DNA of 64,000 nucleotides. Source: Rosa chinensis (lineage: Eukaryota > Streptophyta > Magnoliopsida > Rosales > Rosaceae). This document shows positions 59,662-64,000 of this stretch, one piece after another (the first letter of the stretch is position 1; every line of letters starts with the position of its first letter). The position numbers were made by a program, and so were the translations under genes. The stretch covers positions 57,120,397 through 57,184,396 of the forward strand of contig NC_037088.1 in NCBI RefSeq assembly GCF_002994745.2, given 5' to 3'. The notes below the pieces were generated by a model. The model worked only from the letters and a program-made list of their open reading frames with translations, was not told the DNA's origin and did no database searches.

Positions 59662-59930
59662 TCATCGTCTCAATAGCTCATGAGCTTCGAGATCTGTTTG
59701 GCTACTCAGAAATCTGAAGGAGGAAATTGAAATTTGCAGAAATAATCAAAGAGGAGGTCAGAGAGAGAGCACTCATCGTCTCAATAGCTCATGAGCTTCG
59801 AGATCTGTTTGGCTACTCAGAAATCTAAAGGAGGAAATTGAAATTTGCAGAAATAATCAAAGAGGAGGTCAGAGAGAGAGCACTCATCGTCTCAATAGCT
59901 CATGAGCTTCGAGATCTGTTTGGCTACTAA
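59662..59930. repeat. 111-bp tandem repeat
   Basis: TCATCGTCTCAATAGCTCAT starts at 59662, 59773 and 59884, a 111-bp period, with nearly identical units (about 2.4 copies) inside the Mutator-like element. Confidence 0.9.
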
Positions 59931-60392
59931 ACAGTAGTGTGTAAGCCAGTGACTCCGGCGACAGTGATATGTGGGAGACCGGAGTCGGCGGAGAGAGACA
60001 ACGGCGGAGTCGAACGGATATGGGAGATCCAATTGATTCTGTGAGATTTGGAGTTGTTGATCCGCTAGTCTTGAATTTGGGCTAAGGCTTCGGTATTAGG
60101 TGCATGCGGAATGGCTCGGACAGGTTCGGCGAGGACCTGTGGGTGGTTCTGCACGACGATTCATGGCTGAGAGAGTGAGGGAGGGAGAGAATTGCAGTTG
60201 GATTTTAGAGAGGGAGAGAGAAACTGTTTTGATTTGAGAGAGAGAGAGAGAGACTGTTTGTTTTGTTTGTAGAGGGGCAAAATAGTCAAGACAAAAATAA
60301 ATTGAAGATGAAAGTGGCCTTATTTGTACAAAAAATACTAGGTGGCTTTATAACTAATTAAAGTTTTAAAATGACACTTGTGAGTAATTTTC

Positions 60393-60731
60393 TATAAATT
60401 TAAGTAGCTCTATAACACCATTATATTTTTTTCTTCTAATAATTTAGGCAGCAAAGTCTCTGGGTGCATGTTCAGAACTGTTGTTACATATCATTTCTCG
60501 TTTTAGAAACAACGAAACTAAACTGTGCAAACTCTCCTATTAATTCATAGCATAAACAAATGATTTTTCTTTAAAACTTGGACGAGTTCTGCAATTTGAC
60601 TTGGACGTTTTCCCTCATTGACTTGGTGCACAGGCACTTTATATATCTTCCACAGGTGTTGATCGCAGCAGTAGTTTAATTTTGTTGTTCATTTTATTGT
60701 TTTTTTCTTTTTTTCTTCAAGTCCTTGAGCT
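60393..60731. other. Short upstream region of copy I
   Basis: No gene. No clear TATA box of the E/G/H type is present, so copy I seems to have lost its promoter. Confidence 0.4.
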
Positions 60732-62724
60732 GAAGGCCATGCAATTGGGATTGATCTGGGGACGACGTATTCATGTGTGGCCGTGTGGGAGCAGGAACAG
60801 GATTATGTAGAGATCATAGTGAACGATCAGGGAAACAGGACGAAACACCATCTTATGTTGCATTCACTGACACTGAGAGCTTAATTGGTGATGCAGCATT
60901 TAACCAAATCCTGAGGAACCCTACCAACTCAATCTTTGATAGGATTATTATCTTCTCAGACCACCAATTTTTTTTCAATTTTCTCATTTGTTCAATTGTT
61001 GCTTTGTGGATATCTTTTTAAAGTTTTGAGTTTTGACTGCTTTCTCTTTGATCTGATATATAGCTACCGAACGTGTGCTGGATAGGCAAATGGGTTAGGA
61101 TTATAAAAATTTGGGGGTTCGGTCAACTTTAGTATAATTAATCAAAGCTTTTTTATGTCCTGATAAAAGAAGGTTGAGGTTTTAGGAGCTCAAAGTTTTA
61201 TGTCTTAAGTTTCATCTTTGGTTCATTGAAGGAGAGAGTGTTTCCCTATTTGTTCGGTAGTACACGTACTCAACTCTAACTAACTATATCAGGTTAACAT
61301 ATTTTCATAGAGTATGGTTCAGTAAAAGTAGGATATTTTTAGTGATATAATCTAAAATCGCATCAATATGGTTCAGTAAAATTTGCAGATGCAAAGAGGT
61401 TAGTTGGCAGGAAATTCACTGATGTCACTGTTCAAAGTGATTTGAAACTCTGGCCATTCAAGGTCCTGATGATAAGCCTATGATTGTGGTTAACCACGAG
61501 GGGCAAATAAAGAAGTTTGCTGCTGAAGAAATCTCATTCATGGTTCTCACAAAGATGCGGAAGAATGCTGAAGCCTACCTCAGATCAAATGTGACGAATG
61601 CTGTTTTCACTGTCCCTGCTTACTTCACTAACTCTCAACGTCAGGCTACAAAAGATGCAGGTGCCACTGCAGACCTAAATGTGATGCGCATCATCAATGA
61701 GCCAACTGCGGCAGCTATTGCATATGGCATTGACAAGAAGGCTGGTGGGTATAGGAAGAAAAATGTGCTGATATTTGATTTAGGTGGCGGTACTTTAGAT
61801 GTGTCACTACTGAGTAAATGTGATGGTGTTTTTGAAGTTAAAGCCATGGCGGGAGTGACTCATCTTGGAGGTGGAGACTTTGATAACAGAATGGTGAATT
61901 ACTGTGTAGAGCAATTCGAGAGGAAGCATAAGGTGGACCTTATTGGAAATGCTAGAGCTCTTAGGCGGTTAAGAAACGATTGCGAGAAGGCAAAGAGGAG
62001 GCTTTCATCTACGACTACAACAGGCATTGAAATTGACTGTTTGGATAAAGAGAATGATTTCTACGCAACTATTACCTGTGCTAAATTTGAACAACTCAAT
62101 ATTGATTTCTTCAACAAATGTATGAAACCTGTCGAGAATTGTTTGAGGGATGCTAAGATGGATGTAAACTGTGTTGACGATGTTGTTCTTGCTGGTGGAT
62201 CTTCTAGAATTCGCAAAGTGCAGCAGTTACTACAGGATTTGTTCAAGGGGAAGGAGCTATGCAAGGGAATTAATCCTGATGAGGCTATAGCATATGGTGC
62301 TGCAGTTCAAGCTGTAGTCTTGAGTGGGAATGGAAATGAGAAGCTTAAAGGTTTTACTCTCATGGATATCATCCCTCTATCACTTGGAGTGGAGACTAAT
62401 AATTTTGGTGACCCACATTTTATGTGGTTTGTTCTTCCAAGAAACACCAGAATCCCCGCCAAAAAGAATGGAATTATTTTGAAAACTTCCATTGACAACC
62501 AGGATTCAGTTCCATTCTCAATTTATGAGGGTGAGAGTTCAACAACCTTAGATAATAACTTTTTGGGTAAATTTTGTATGGATGGCATTCCTCCAGCACC
62601 TGCAGGTGTAGTTTTCTTCGAACTTTGCTTTGATATTGATGCAAATGGTATCCTGACTGTCTCAGCCGAGGACAGGGGCACTGGCTAGAAGAAAAAGATT
62701 ACAATCATCACTAATAAATTGTGA
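60732..62724 (+). pseudogene. Hsp70 copy I, pseudogene
   Basis: Exon 1 homology starts at [15 protein letters not shown] without an initiator ATG, shifts frame near 60842 (ACGAAACACC where others have ACGACTCC), and ends at 60938 where the GT donor is replaced by AT. Exon 2 begins at 61389. A 10-bp deletion near 61466 (AAGGTC direct repeat) removes part of F-K-V-V-E-G-P. From 61480 the frame is open to TAG at 62686-62688, with [25 protein letters not shown] and the beta substrate-binding domain. Homology continues to T-I-I-T-N-K-L-stop at 62722-62724. It is the closest paralogue of E'. Confidence 0.92.
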
Positions 62725-63910
62725 AGAAACTGATGGCATGAAGTAAGAAGGCATAATTTATGCCGCAGTACTGGAAGGAAAATGACTTGCATATGAATAA
62801 ATTGATGGTTCTGATATTTTAAGGGTTTTCCCCATATCTTCAAGTTTTATGCAAGGCTTGATGAACTTATCTGAATATTGTACTAGAATATGAATGTTCT
62901 ACACTGAACTGGTAATTTAATTGAATAATGGAAGCGAGGAGAAATATGAGTTTATTAACATATTACTGAATTATGTTTCATTTGTATTTCTAATATTGTG
63001 CTATTATTGCTGTGAATTAGTGAATCCATGAGGGCATGCCTCCTTTGTTTTGTTTGGTAATGAATGAGTGACTTGATGGAGGGAGGCAACCAGCAATCCT
63101 TTGTTGGTTTGGTTGTTTCATGTGTTATGAGATGTCATTTTGCTTCTTACAGTATAAGTATCTGCTTCACAATTAATGTCTATGGCCAATCTGCAGTGTA
63201 GTTCAATAGTGGAAAGCATCGGTTGTTTAGGACACTCTTCAAGAATGGAATGTCTTCAAGTGGAAGGAGATACACAAGGCTGTGCTCATGTTGCAGTCTT
63301 GAGTCAAAATCTTAGTGAGGAGCTTCAATCAAGGTGTCACACACTTGTGTGGAGTACTCGTCGTACTGTAAGTTAATGAAGCTGAACTCTTTTTCTGGTG
63401 CCACTTTCTTTGATATTTACTTTTGGCAAGAAGTTGACACTTTTCTTATGTAATTTTTTTTTATAGCTTCCTTGGGAGATCGGTCAGAGAGGACCATGAT
63501 TTTTCAGAGGAGTTGCGTTGCTGCTACACATGGAAAATACCAAAATGCTGATCTGTTTCCAACTCTAATGGTCAACATCCCCACCTCTCTTCCTCATCCC
63601 TCTCTGAGCTGGTACGCTTGGTAGGTTTCTGTGCACCTCTCACTAATTTGTTTTTCTTTTTAAATTAGTGCAACATAGAATACAGATCATTACATAAGTA
63701 AAGGATCTTGTATTTTGGGTATTAATAGCCTTCAATTTTGTTCTGCAGAATTATGCTCAAGTCAACGGTTGAGTTACCAGAATAGGGTTTGTTTCATTTT
63801 TCAACTGCTAATTACTTGAGCACAAAAGTATCTGTGTGCATGTTCAGTCCACTAGTCAATGGTTTATGCTTGGGCATTTTACTTGTAATATTGAAATCAT
63901 TTGCCTCTTC
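62725..63910 (+). other. Duplicated 3' flank with exon-like fragments, copy behind I
   Basis: Collinear with 23528-24815. The S-L-Q-C-S-S-I-V-E-S-like fragment is at about 63176-63376 and lacks an internal piece present behind E'. Function not recognised. Confidence 0.5.
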
Positions 63911-64000
63911 TATATATATATATAGTCCTTCTTGGCTAAGAACGTCCTTACCTAAGCTTAAGTACGGATTTCCAGTTTTTGGCCACTTTTCGATCACATA
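63911..64000. other. Edge sequence after the duplication
   Basis: A (TA)n run at 63910-63924 marks the end of homology with the E' flank. The following 75 bp (GTCCTTCTTGGCTAAGAACG onward) is unrelated and may be the start of another insertion. Confidence 0.4.

Larger units (their letters stand above)
58433..60392. mobile_element. Large nonautonomous Mutator-like element
   Basis: The flanks carry the same 11-12 bp word TATAAATTTAA(G) (58422-58433 and 60393-60404). The ends are imperfect inverted repeats of about 80 bp: the left GGTTAATTACATATAAGTGC ... ATAAGGCCACCAACTAG mirrors the right end, whose complement reads GAAAATTACTCACAAGTG ... ATAAAGCCACCTAGT. Size and duplication length fit a Mutator-like element. 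The interior holds two different tandem repeats and no transposase. Confidence 0.8.

Overview
This is plant nuclear DNA, most likely from a dicot (lineage not resolvable here). It is AT-rich, its genes carry GT-AG introns, and it is packed with plant transposon families: Ty1/copia, L1-type LINE, CACTA, Mutator-like, hAT and Tourist-type MITEs. The backbone is a head-to-tail array of cytosolic-type Hsp70/HSC70 homologues, all on the + strand. Their single intron splits the Asp codon of the F-D-A-K-R-L motif, the conserved plant hsp70 position.

Hsp70 copies in order: A (1150-2062, 3' half only, cut by a CACTA element); B (8394-10742, intact, 531 aa); B' (about 11097-11243, relic); C (12283-14405 plus a tail remnant to about 14800, pseudogene); D (17217-19807, intact, 530 aa); E/E' (20943-23527, chimeric pseudogene); F (26072-28761, intact, 528 aa); G (37310-44715, pseudogene with a copia element in exon 1); H (51002-52690, missing the first phosphate loop and carrying late stops); I (60732-62724, pseudogene). 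Every copy ends just after the beta-sandwich part of the substrate-binding domain. None shows the helical lid or a C-terminal EEVD, so the array is a lidless Hsp70 subfamily whose truncation predates its expansion. G and C carry remnants of an unusual tail of ten-residue repeats, each centred on a psi-K-x-E (SUMO-consensus-like) motif.

Mobile elements: a CACTA end (1-1149); three Mutator-like nonautonomous elements (5596-6622, 7204-7869, 58433-60392); two abutting Tourist/Harbinger-type MITEs (16145-16811); copia element 1 (29142-35585, decayed, with a Tourist MITE in its 5' LTR); a short non-LTR insertion (about 35797-36665); copia element 2 (37330-42519, LTRs almost identical, inside G exon 1); an L1-type LINE (about 45562-50335) with a hAT MITE (49493-50061) in its RNase H region; and copia element 3 (53566-57914, LTRs almost identical, Gag deleted).

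The layout suggests growth by block duplication (D-E and F-G are paralogous blocks; E' and I share more than 3 kb) followed by unequal recombination, gene conversion and transposon insertion. B, D and F are the only copies that look able to make a complete two-domain protein. Exon boundaries were placed by eye from splice consensus and homology between copies.
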